Assembly (NCBI RefSeq): GCF_016086655.4
Contig: NC_052138.2
Location: 34,173,403 to 34,237,402 of the forward strand
Length of the DNA: 64,000 bases
Direction of reading: 5' to 3'
Origin: Lepeophtheirus salmonis
Taxonomy: Eukaryota > Arthropoda > Copepoda > Siphonostomatoida > Caligidae
Made by a program: the position numbers and the translations under genes. The notes beneath the pieces were generated by a model. It had not been told where the DNA came from, ran no database searches, and saw only the letters and a program-made list of their open reading frames with translations. Each line of letters opens with the position of its first letter. Positions within the stretch are counted from its first letter, which is position 1. Positions 24,271 through 34,706 of this stretch are shown in pieces.

Positions 24271-25839
24271 GTAAGTGAGGATAATTTGTTTTGGACGTCT
24301 TGGAGTTTCTATGTAATCATACATAAAATATTCAGAATGAAAATTATTTTTTTCCCGAAATCTAGCGTAACTTATCGAATATCTCAAATAAAGTAGCTTA
24401 TCATATTAACATGAACAATAGTATACGAGTATTCACTATACATTAATGAAAACCAAAGAGCTATTCATAACTGAAAAGTATTCATAAAACATCAACATCA
24501 GCTGTTGATCTGCTAACCTCAAATTCTTGTCATGCAGTGAACATATCCTTAGCATGAAAGTGACTATGGTCCAGCAATTGGATATATTGACATAATTACA
24601 TAGCTACATTATACTTTTGAGCTATTTTCCTTAAATTGTTTGAAAAAGGGGGTGAGGGATTTTATACAAATGAAGAGTAATGAATTTTTTTATGAGGATA
24701 AATGAATTAACTAATCACATTCATAAAGGAATTAACCAAGATTATTTTGTTTACTAATTAAATACATATTATATTTTTGTCAAAACTGTATAATACAACT
24801 CACATTTTTGATTAGTCATTATCAAAGATATATTTTAGGTTGAATAGATAATCATCAAAAAAATATCAATATTAACCTCGACTCAATCCATACTAGAGCT
24901 ATTAACTGTAAAAAGATTAATCATACATCATTCATAATAATTTTTACTTAAATAGGGGACTAATCAGTCTTCAATGATGATTCGTAATTAAAAAATGACG
25001 TATTTTTTAGATTGGAATCCTTTGGTTGGTTTGGGAAGAATATGAATACAGAGATGTACCATTTGGTTTGAATTATTTAATAAGCAGTTTTTGAAAGATT
25101 TAGGAGAAATGAGGATTTATTGTCTCCAGATCAAGACAAAGCATGAAAATCTGGTAAATTTAGTCAAGAGGAGGCTCCAACATCATAGATCCCTTGCTAA
25201 TGAAAATATTGTCGAGGGTTTAAGCAAACTTTTCGAAAAATTATTTACAAGTCCTTTTTAATATTCAGTTATAAATCTTTGAAAGAGAAAGAGATGAAAA
25301 TTTTTTTTCTTCTTTGGCTTAGTGGAGGAAACTTTTTTCATTTATTTTACGAATTTCCAAAAGTAAGCCACGTGGTAAACATGATTGTGGGGCTCTTGGC
25401 GGCTTATTTTCAAACATTGATTTCCATGACTAATTGGTTGGTAATGACATCCCCTTCCAATAAAAACTTAAACAAAATTAAATTAGTCATTAGCTTGTTC
25501 TCTACGTTCAAATAAATTCATGATTTCCCCAGACCTCGATAAGTGGATGAGAAAATCACTTCATCCTTTGGATAAGTTTGTGGGATAGAGAAAACTTGTT
25601 TAGGCTAAAGATAAATCAATGATCAACCTCCTGCAATGCCCTCGCTCCTCTTAAGGGTCGAAGGTTTAAGCGAGTCTTTATGCATTATCTACTCATTATT
25701 ATGATTTCATTATATAGTATAGTTTTTTAAAGAAACGATGAACAGTCTTGTGTTTTCAAGCATTTTTTTGTAAAAATTCAAAAGTAAGAGCCCTGTTCAT
25801 TCGACCACGTTAGAAACAAGTTAATAAATCCACAATGGG
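24271..25839. other. Start of the last GPCR intron, no gene recognised
   Basis: The segment 25000-25520 is less AT-rich and holds a 78-codon plus frame (25279-25515; includes VNMIVGLLAAYFQTLISMTN) preceded by RFRRNEDLLSPDQDKA at about 25095. It may be a transposon remnant; I could not assign a family. Confidence 0.35.
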
Positions 25840-26190
25840 ATGCAAATGGCAGAATTTGCGTTAACTAACTATTTTTCATATTCCTGATGGGGCTTAAGTC
25901 GACATGGACTTCCTGAAGACTAAGACACAGCTCTGCATGCTAAATGACTTTTAAGAAACTTCTATTTACTTTCAACAGAATTGAGGCAACACCCACACTG
26001 CCAAAATTGTCTTCGTGTGGTGTGCATCGAAATTTTGAGCGTTTTTGGCAATCTTTCTTCTCCTGCTTGCAGCCCCCGGACTTTGTTATCTAGCGGGCAT
26101 TATAGAAAGGAATGTCACTGATGTTCCAAGTGTCAGCTTATGGCAGCTGCAAAGGTTACTTGATGTTATATTTCAAATAAAACTGGATGT
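25840..26190 (+). pseudogene. Mariner transposase C-terminal relic
   Basis: Frame-shifted remnants in the expected order: YFQQNWGNTHTAKIVFVW near 25970-26020 (second catalytic block, with Asn where the Asp is usual and HTAK kept), then FERFWQSF, a ruined SPDLNPLD region, and ERNVTDVPSVSLWQLQ near 26110-26155, which matches the segment following that block. No terminal repeats were found. Confidence 0.6.
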
Positions 26191-26814
26191 GTTAGATATA
26201 CGCGGCTTTTGAGTTACTCAATGCTGTGATCTGCACCAAAGGATGATGACAAACGAAATAAATTTTATATACTCCCTACGGACAATAAATCTTATTTAAC
26301 AAACACACACTCACAGAAAAACTTTGTGATTTACAGGTAATTTTTTTTCTATAGCGCATTTGCACTTGCATAAAGAAAAAATTAAGAATAAAAATGAATT
26401 TGATATCAACAATCTTTAAAATAAGAAAGCGAACTTATATTTTTGAATTTCTTAATTCAGAAGATTGATCATTTCAAAAATAAAATAGCTGAACTTTTTA
26501 TTCAATTAATTAGGAGGAAAGGAAAATGATTATAGTTGTTTGAAATATGACCTATGTCAAAAAAAAGAGAGAGCACCTCTGCTATGATGGCGTACCATAA
26601 AATTACCTGTGAGCAGTTTTGAAGGAGAAAATAAACACAAATCCCTCTTTGTATTTAGCAATTACACCTTTGGACCCTCAATTCTACTCTGAGTGCAATA
26701 ATAACTTACACATATAATGATGATATAACATATTGATTAAAATCCAGAGTAGAATGGGGATTAGGATAGAGCTGCAAAGCCTGCAAATTTTCTTTCTTAG
26801 TTCCAAATATTGAA

Positions 26815-27020
26815 GATAAATTATGAAGAGTTTTGAAAAATTTATCTCCAAAGTCTTGAAATTTTACGATTTTTTTTTTTTCGAAAAAAAGTGTTTTGAC
26901 CTGAATATCATATAAGAACTTCGTGTCACAACAAACATTATTAGACAATAAATATGTTATCAAAAATATTTTATAGTTTTTCTACTAACGTTTGGTTTTA
27001 ATTGGTCAAAAAGAGAAAAG
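26815..27020 (-). repeat. Repeat R3, left inverted copy
   Basis: Reverse complement of about 28315-28520. Shared landmarks include attttatagtttttctacta (26969-26990) plus acgtttggtt, and ttttgacctgaatatcatat. A third copy lies at 50085-50345. On the minus strand it is part of an 85-codon open frame (26706-26963). Confidence 0.8.
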
Positions 27021-27296
27021 CTGCTTATTATTTAACATCAGTCTGCTCGTAAAAATATTATATCAATACTTAAATTTGATCCTTTCCAAATCATTATTAC
27101 TAGTCAACTTTTACTTCAAGTAGACAGAATAAGTTAAATTACTATAAATTTAAACTTTTTCTAACCTTTTACTGACCTTTTCTTGATAAAAAACCTATAA
27201 AACCTAAATTAATCTTATATATTCAAAAACTTTGTAAGAGGCGTAGTTAAAAATTATTATGGGCTAATTTTAGTTGAAGATTATCATTTTATTCAA

Positions 27297-27412
27297 ATAT
27301 CACAACCTCAAGATAAGAATTATATTTATATTAAAACTGGTTTATCTTTTATTAATATAAAAAAATATCACAACCTCATATTATTTAAAATTATATTTAT
27401 ATTAAAACTGGT
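27297..27412 (+). repeat. Tandem duplication, 68-bp period
   Basis: The block atatcacaacctca at 27297 recurs at 27365, and aattatatttatattaaaac then tggt occurs in both units. Confidence 0.85.
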
Positions 27413-27629
27413 ATCTATTTTCCTAATTTATTATTAATCTAAATTTTGAAATAGCGTTATAAAGTTCTAGTATGTTTTATTGCACGATTTTTATATTAAA
27501 ACTTTAAAAGAGTATTTTCCTTGAATCAAGTACATATAAGCTTCTATGATCTTTAACCACTTGGAGGAGGAATTGGAGGTGCGATTCATCGGTTGTTAGT
27601 AAAGCACTATATTCTTTCATGCTTACAAA

Positions 27630-27757
27630 TGAATAATAGTATCAAAAGCTTTTCGGTAGTTATCTCGATCATTCCATAAGTCAGGATCTGTATCAAGAAA
27701 TTTATCTTGGAGGTACATACTTTGAACAAGTTTCTTTGATTTTGGAGCAAAATCTTA
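27630..27757 (-). pseudogene. Coding remnant inside the R3 inverted-repeat element
   Basis: A minus-strand stretch of 43 codons open between stops: DFAPKSKKLVQSMYLQDKFL, then DTDPDLWNDRDNYRKAFDTI. The composition (charged, no low complexity) looks like real former coding sequence, unlike its AT-rich surroundings. Flanking sequence 27780-27900 continues in other frames. I do not recognise the family. It lies between the inverted R3 copies, so it may belong to the mobile element. Confidence 0.4.
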
Positions 27758-28166
27758 CAATTTTTTATATTTTAATTCATTCAGAGTAAAGAAAGGCATT
27801 TTTGAGCACAAGCCCTAGCAGTCCGCCCGTATTTTGTTGTGTCAAAGTGTATATCTTGAATTTGACCACGTATTCTCCGTCATGAAAAATCTAAACTTGA
27901 AATACAATACTCAGAATATGTTATCTCAGTTTAAAATAAAATAAGACATACCAATTTTAACTAATTTTTTTATTGATTTGGCTATTAAGACTTTTTGGAT
28001 CCCCAAATAAAGGTCCCAGGAAAATGGTTAACGTCTTTTCAATGAGTATTGTTTAATACTCCATACGATTTATTACATAAAATATTTTCCCTATTTTTCT
28101 GAGCACAAGAAGTCTTTTTTTGTGTCAAAATATCTTGTTTCTCCAACATAACCGTTTATTCTAGTT

Positions 28167-28284
28167 AGAGTAATAAATTAACATTTGCTAAGAATTCGGG
28201 AAACATAAATTGAAATATGCATATAATTTATTTTACGAGTAATAAATTAACATTTGCTAAGAGATATAATTTATTTTACGAGTA
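28167..28284 (+). repeat. Interlocked direct repeats
   Basis: gagtaataaattaacatttg at 28167 recurs at 28237, and atataatttattttacgagt at 28221 recurs at 28264. The two repeats interlock, indicating a recent local duplication of about 70 and 43 bp spacing. Confidence 0.85.
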
Positions 28285-28314
28285 GAGAGATGCACAAATA
28301 GCAAAAAATGCAAG

Positions 28315-28620
28315 TTATGGGAATAGTTTCTCTTTTTGACCAGTTAGAACCAAACGTTAGTAGAAAAACTATAAAATATTTTTCAAATGCAAATATATTT
28401 AGCTAAATTTATTGGTTTGATGTAACATGAAGTTCTTAGATAATATTCAGGTCCAAACACTTTCTTTTGATAAAAATTTCAAAAATTTGGAGCTGTTGAG
28501 CTACCTTTAAATATTTTTCAAACCAGTTTACAATTTATATACGATGTTGTTCACGTAAAAGCAGAAAATCGACCCTCGCAGCTCAACATTTCTTAAATTT
28601 AAAAAATAAGCTCCACCCTA
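28315..28620 (+). repeat. Repeat R3, right inverted copy with terminus
   Basis: Reverse-complement partner of 26815-27020, extending further outward. It ends near 28620 in gctccaccctaa; the complement reads ttagggtggagc, similar to the TAGGGTG terminus of the hAT-like element at 2937. The left copy lacks this outer end. Confidence 0.75.
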
Positions 28621-29337
28621 ATGGGCATGTTAAAAAATAAAACCATAAATCAACTATGACAATTTGAAAAATGTTTTCTAGGAAAGAATGAATAACGCTG
28701 ATGATGTTTCATTAGATCACCTATTAGATCATATTCTATACAACTCTAAGCATACTTCTAGTTAACTGATTAAAGTTTACTTTTATTTTTGTACAAATAT
28801 GCACTTTAAGTTATAAAGGACATAAAATTTTACTCTTGCATCTTTCTTTGTTAATTAAAATATTAGTCGTCTAAAATGTTAAGATAGATAAATGAAGAAT
28901 AATATCAACATTTATTTTATGACTTACTATTTATCACTCATATTGTTGATAGGAAATGATGACGATCAAATCTTTAATTTTAAAGCATATTAAAAGCTCT
29001 CTTCAAAATTTGACGATGCATACATATTTTTTTTTCCAACACATGAATCTATAAGAAAATATATATCATACTTGTTTTTATATTAACATTTAAATATACG
29101 ATATATTTTTTTATTTCATCAAAGTTGAGTAAACATTAAAGTATGAATTGAAGTGCTTAAATAAATACTCATAAATATGAAATACAAATACTATTATCAT
29201 TGAAAGGAATTGAATTTATCAAATTAATATTATTTTAACTACGTTTATTAATACTTCTAATATAATTTATGTCTAAATTATAATAATTCTAAATTAATAC
29301 CCCTTTGATGGTTTTAGCACAAAAAGTCATACCTTAT
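28621..29337. other. AT-rich non-coding stretch (GPCR intron)
   Basis: Nothing recognised. Confidence 0.5.
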
Positions 29338-29339
29338 TC

Positions 29340-29562
29340 TTTTTGATAAATAAACGGAGTACTAAGTTGTACAAGTTATGCTCCGTTTCCAAAAGGACAG
29401 GAATACAATTTCTGTTTGATCCCTCGTCGTATGTCTAAATATTGACCATATTTATTGACCATTTCAATATCTATATGAAGAAATTGTGGCTATGATATGC
29501 AAAATCACAAAAGTATAGCTACGTTTTCAATAAAATACTAGAGTAGGTTTGTCCGGAACGTT
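29340..29562 (+). repeat. Repeat R4, uninterrupted copy
   Basis: Matches 31548-31631 joined to 32700-32790: aacggagtactaagttgtac, tccgtttccaaaaggacag and tacaatttc at the left, then atgaagaaattgt, tagctacgttttcaataaaa at the right. Confidence 0.7.
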
Positions 29563-29746
29563 AAGAAAATTAAAATTAATTCTAAAATCTTTTGTTTGAT
29601 GTAAAAGAAAAAATGAAGACCATAAAATTATAAACATTATTCTTGCTGCATGTTGGTATGTATTTTGCACACTACGACAGAATTATTTAGTTCATGTATA
29701 CCCATCATTATTGCTAGATAATGATGTACCTAATTTCCTCATTTCT

Positions 29747-29815
29747 ATCATGTACAAAACACCCAAATTCGATCATGTACAAAACACCCAACTTTGATCA
29801 TGTACGAAAAAAGGA
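29747..29815 (+). repeat. Short tandem repeat, 25-bp unit
   Basis: Two full units of atcatgtacaaaacacccaa plus five bases (29747, 29772) and a third, partial unit from 29797. Confidence 0.9.
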
Positions 29816-30339
29816 GAATTTCTTGAAGATTAACGAGCAAATAACTGTTGTTCTTTCTAATTCTTAAATTGATTAATTAGTTTATCGTTAACGTTAGTAG
29901 CTAAACAAATATTGTAAGGCCTCAGAAAAAAACTTTTTTAATAGCTGTGCTACGTAAGGAGGTAAGAATAAAAGAAATAGTTGTAGGTTTTACCATAATT
30001 TATTATGTACTTTGTATTTCTAAAGTAAGATATACTGGTTGGGGATTATGAACTTGGAACAAGTTTAGACCCCAAACTATTGGGAACCCCAGAATTTTTG
30101 CTTATGAAAGTAAGTGTATCAGATTCAACTGACAAAACTCTATAGGAAAGAATACAAAATCCTTGAGATGTCCTCCGCATATGAATGCCGTGTAGGCAAA
30201 GGACCCAAATAAATCCATGGATAATTATGCGAAATAACTGTAATGGATGTTACGAGATCTGGTGTCATTATAGAATTTTAAGTTTGTGTGGGTTGTCCAA
30301 ATCGGGTATTTGGAGCCGTATTTATTCAGGAAACCCTGA

Positions 30340-30720
30340 CATTTTTTAGACTATTATTCTTTAGGAAAGAAAATGTGGTCTCGATGGATTTGAACCCCTT
30401 GGACTACTATGTGTGGGGCGTCGTACACTTAAAACTGTTGACTCATTGCTTTCATTAAAAGATCTCTCTGAGGAAGTGTAAGAGATGAAATAATAATAGA
30501 ATATTCTAAAGAATAAAGTAAAAAACGTAGCTTTTCTCTGATTCTCACAAAATCTATGTACGCAAGAAAAAAAAAAGTTTTGAAGACTGATGAGAAGCAG
30601 GCGGATAAAAGAAGAAAAATATTCCAAAAAATAAAAGTGTCATTTCCATAAATATTAAACATCTTATAAAAATAATTCAAATAAATGTTTAACATTAACA
30701 AATAGTTATAATCTTCGTTA
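30340..30720 (+). pseudogene. Mariner transposase C-terminal relic
   Basis: The stretch near 30373-30435 reads MDLNPLDYYVWGVVHLKLL, the third catalytic block (PLDYYVWGVVE in the family), followed by LLSLKDLLEEV-like sequence near 30445-30480. Upstream sequence from about 30050 may belong to the same element but is too decayed to assign. Confidence 0.65.
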
Positions 30721-31547
30721 ATTTACAGTCATGTTACAACTTCAATTTATTTTCTTCATTGACAAAATTATGAAATAAGTATAACTATGTATGTTTATAA
30801 TGTGTTCCAACCCTCGTTGTCTTAAGAGACAGCTAGAACAGCTTATGTTTCAGACTCAGAACGAATTGAGAATAAAATTATTCTCGTAAATTATCTTGAC
30901 TTTTACTAAAAAAAAAATATTCATTTTTGTACGAAAATTTGGGGTTATTTGACTCCCATCAATTAGGAAAATCGAAAAGAGTTTTAAATCCCCCTCCCTG
31001 TCTCCACAACTTTTAGTTCACTTTTTCCTACAACAGTGAAATAAATTTTAACTTCCAAATATTTAAATAACTAAATGTGGATTCACATAAGTTAAAAACA
31101 ATTAGTCAATTTTATGACTTCCTTCATTAAGACTATTTCTTTAGTGATACTTTTAAAAGATTATCCATCAACATATCCAAGTATATTGAATATATGCTTA
31201 TTATCACTTATCAAATCAATTTCTTATTCAAAAGCAAGAGATGTGAAAAGCCTTTTTTTGAAAAGTGTTGAACACTCTTAGGGTAAGCTGTATTGTTTAA
31301 TTTTCTTTATAAAATTGATATTATTATTGGTTCACTATTTCCATAAAAGAGTACAAGTTTTCGCATTACAAATAAGTTAAAATAATACCCAAATTATAAT
31401 TTTCTCTCCTTTTATTTATAATTAAGACTCTACAATACGTTATCTCGCTACAACAATATTAACCTTTTTATTTTTGTGTAGGCTATTGATTATTTTGTTT
31501 GACTTGATATGTCATGGATATTTGATAATTTATTTTTTTATATATAA

Positions 31548-31631
31548 GAAAAAACGAAGTAATAAGTTATACTAGACTTATGTTTCGTTTCCAAGAGAAC
31601 AGGGATACAATTTCGTGTTGTATATATATTA
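31548..31631 (+). repeat. Repeat R4, interrupted copy, left half
   Basis: Same as the left part of 29340-29562. It is cut at the TA of 31630-31631 by the R2 pair and continues at 32700. Confidence 0.7.
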
Positions 31632-32699
31632 AGGTGTACTGTAATGACAAAAGTTGGGAATTTGGTACCCCTGGAAATTTTTTATTGTACATTTTATTCT
31701 TCAAACAAGAAAATAACCTTCTAACGTCAAAAAAAAATGGTATTTTATGGACGCGTTTTGATTTTAAAATCTGTAAAATGTCGAAAAAAAGGAGATTTAA
31801 TGTTATTTTTTTAGAATTACCTATTTGAATTAAGTTACATGATTTTTATTTTATTAAATATTGTAGATGAAACATATATTTTGAAACAATCTTTTAAAAT
31901 CTTTCTCTAAGTTGCTTAATTATATTAATATTAGATTAATATAATTTGCTTCCATTTTAATAAATATTATGTTTCGGTACCGCGTATTACACGTAATCTT
32001 TCCTATAAAGTAAACAAATAGAAGCAATTTTTTATCCATAGTTTCTTTTTTGAAAGGTTATTGAAAAAAAGTCCAATTAAATATTCAAAATAAATGAAAA
32101 ATATCAAACTTAAAGAAAGTAAAAATACAAATATGATTATATAAAAACAAATCAACAATAGAAATTAAGGAATAATAAATTAATCATCGTATTTTTAAAA
32201 GTTTAATTGACAGTTTCAGCAGTCTAAAACTAAAGATTACTAAAATAGAGTGCCTTATTTGGCATAAATGAACAAAAAAATTATATTTGATAATAATATA
32301 TTATACATTTTGCATCAAACATGAGATTTTACTAATAAAAATGTTGAGAAACGTCAAAAAAAAGCGCTTTATTCTTTGGCAACATGATTGGAAATAAAAT
32401 AATCATAACATGAGGCAAGTAAGAGAAAATTTGTGAAAATATTGTTTCAAAATATATGCTTCTTCTACAATATTTAAATAAATAAAAACCCTGTAGCTGG
32501 ATTCAAATCGATAATTTTCAAGAAACAACATCAAATTTCCTTTTTCCGACATTTTACAGATTTTCAAATCAAAATGCGTCCATGAAGAACCGTTTTTTTT
32601 GGACATTTGAGGGTTATTTTATTGTTTAGAGGAATAAAATGCAAAATAAAAAATATCTGGCGCTACCAAATTTCCAACTTTTTTCATTTTGGTACAGTC
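31632..32699. repeat. MITE-like R2 copies B (+) and C (-), tail to tail
   Basis: Copy B runs from aggtgtactgtaatgacaaa at 31632 to about 31995. Copy C runs on the minus strand from 32699 (gactgtaccaaaatgaaaaa) to about 32095. Both match copy A at 20504. The pair is flanked by TA on each side, as for Tc1/mariner-type insertion, and its outer ends are inverted repeats, so the pair could move as a single 1,068-bp palindromic unit. Confidence 0.75.
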
Positions 32700-32790
32700 T
32701 AATATATATATTGGCAATCTTATTATTTCTATGAAGAAATTGTACAAATACACATAAATAGCTACGCTTTTAATAAAATATTTTTAACCA
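32700..32790 (+). repeat. Repeat R4, interrupted copy, right half
   Basis: Continues the R4 copy begun at 31548 (tctatgaagaaattgtacaa, tagctacgcttttaataaaa). Confidence 0.65.
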
Positions 32791-32981
32791 ATATTATAAC
32801 AAATACGGTATCAAATAAAATAATGCATAGGGTTTTAATATTATAAAATAAATATATATGTAATTTATTGTATGGGAGTACCATAGAAATAAAATGCAGT
32901 TGATAGGATTGACTTATTTCGCTAAATACAAGATGATTTTAGGCCCTCTTTCTGTTTCTATTTTAAGGATAATTTGCGTGA

Positions 32982-33649
32982 TACTGGGTGCGGTCAAAAA
33001 ATCATAACACTTCGGTTTTTTGAATGCGGTAAAATAGTTCCGGTCAAATACTAAAAATAAACAAAAAGAACTAGATCCTACCAAGTGTCTCAGAAGCCGA
33101 AAAATGTCATCTTAACGTGACTAACGAATTTCGGTCCGTGCACTTTTTGACGCTGGCAAGAAACCAATGGAGACTACAGGCATTTGGGGATTTCCAACAT
33201 GAACGTGTTGTTCCAGCGGGTTGGTACCCCTGCACACACGTCCAAACAGGCCTAGAAGTGGTTGGAAGACAACTTGCCTTTCTGGCCAAAGAAAAAGTAG
33301 GGGCTACTATTTCTTAACACTTAATAGATGCCAACCGATTGTACTTCACTTTTTGGGTGCATGTTGAGTCCAAGGCCTGTACTGTCTGATACCCAAACAC
33401 CAACAACATCAAGGACACCAGCACTGGGATGCCATTTCCGAGGAATACATCCATAATGGGTGCAAGGCCTTCCGTGGCCAACTGTAAGCCAGCATTGCTA
33501 CCGAGGGGGCTTCATCGGTGATAAGGCAATGTAGACATCATATTAGTTATTTTTATTTCATTGGCATACCCTAGCACAACTGGTTGCTGAAATACATTTT
33601 GATAAAGATCTATATGGAAAGTGTAAAGATTTGTTCGCTGCACTCGGTA
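32982..33649 (+). mobile_element. Internally deleted mariner element
   Basis: About 0.67 kb. The 5' terminus (tactgggtgcggtcaaaaaa at 32982) and the complement of the 3' end (taccgagtgcagcgaacaaa, 33649 inward) are inverted repeats over about 30 bp. Inside, broken frames give GTPAHTSKQA and KWLEDNLPFWPKKK (33225-33300, the second catalytic block and what follows) and the tail LFGCMLSPRPV and DTQTP (33350-33410). The helix-turn-helix and first catalytic Asp regions are absent or unrecognisable. The termini show a family distinct from the 10.3-kb copy. Confidence 0.8.
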
Positions 33650-33971
33650 TAATAAAAGTAAAAATGGGTCGTCAAAGAATATTTTTTGTTGTTTTGTATT
33701 ACGGGTATATCTAGGATTTGTATCTTCCACAGCACGGAGTAATTAGACGTCAACTAACGGACAAATTTCGCTCTAATAATATAAAATAAAAAAACTCCTC
33801 AACAAATTATCTGTATTACTCTTCATTTTTCATAAGAAACTCAATATTTAGATGTTCTCTAGTAAAAATGGAAATAATGACAGGTTGATAATTCTTTTTT
33901 AAATTACGATATGTTGAGCCATGTAGAGCGCTCACCGGCTGTGCTTTACCTACATACGTTCGTTGCGTAGT

Positions 33972-34017
33972 CACGTGTCTTGAATTCCTTGCTAAAGCAA
34001 GGAATTCAAGACACGTG
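33972..34017. repeat. Perfect 46-bp palindrome
   Basis: Two perfectly complementary 22-base arms (cacgtgtcttgaattccttg plus ct, and its reverse complement) separated by only AA. No mismatches. Confidence 0.97.
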
Positions 34018-34506
34018 GAATAACCTCATCTTAGGTCACATTCATTCATTTTATTTTATATACATATTTCCTTTTCTTCTTATAAAATGGGATCGTTGTT
34101 AAAAATGAGTCATTATTCTACTTACAAATAAACATACTTTATTTTATTATTGGATAATTTTATATCTTTGGTTTTGGGTTCATTCATTTATTCATCCAAT
34201 GATTAGTCTGCTTGAAAAAAAAAAAAAAAATTGTAAAGAAAAAAATCCTAGTCAAAAAGAAATTCAGCATGAGAAAGAAAAAACGTTATTCTTTTGTGAG
34301 ATACCTATTAAGTTTATACACCTATACTCCAATTTTTATCAGATTACATCTTAAATTAAAAGTCATTATTAAATAGTAGGTATTTTACATATCTAAGTAA
34401 ATGCACTTATTACATTGGCAAAAAAATATAAGTAGATACAATACCAATAATTGCAATTCATTTTTTTAAAGTAGCATAAATGAATTATATTTTCTCCTAT
34501 TTCCAG

Positions 34507-34622
34507 GTTGGGTTAATTCAACTCTCAATCCAATATTGTATGCAGCATCAAATCCGGCATTTAGAAAAACCTTTGATGCTTTTTGTTCTAGAAAAAACAA
34601 TGGAGTTATATCCCATTTATAA
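34507..34622 (+). CDS. GPCR terminal exon: TM7 and C-terminal tail
   Basis: Last coding exon of the receptor. The acceptor TTTCCAG ends at 34506. The first two bases complete the Gly codon split by the 24271 donor, so TM7 reads FTWLG then WVNSTLNPILYAASNPAFRK. NPILY is the class A NPxxY motif, which changes shape on receptor activation. Helix 8 follows (NPAFRKTFDAF) with one Cys, a possible palmitoylation site, and a short tail (SRKNNGVISHL) before TAA at 34620-34622. A short C-terminal tail with a long third loop is usual for Gi/Gq-coupled amine receptors, but coupling cannot be read from this. Phase agreement across both introns makes the three-exon model firm. Confidence 0.93.
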
Positions 34623-34700
34623 ATATGGTAATGGTTCATAAATAATTCATTTATGTAATTTATTTGTTGTACATATTAACTATGATGGATTCACATGTAA

Positions 34701-34706
34701 AATAAA
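34701..34706 (+). promoter_or_regulatory. Poly(A) signal of the GPCR gene
   Basis: AATAAA, 79 bp after the stop codon, followed by a GT-rich stretch (gttgtgtgtt) that suits a downstream cleavage element. Confidence 0.7.

Noticed and set aside
33107..33317. Overlapping open frames on both strands
   Set aside because: Both are out of frame with the mariner remnant GTPAHTSKQA at the same place.
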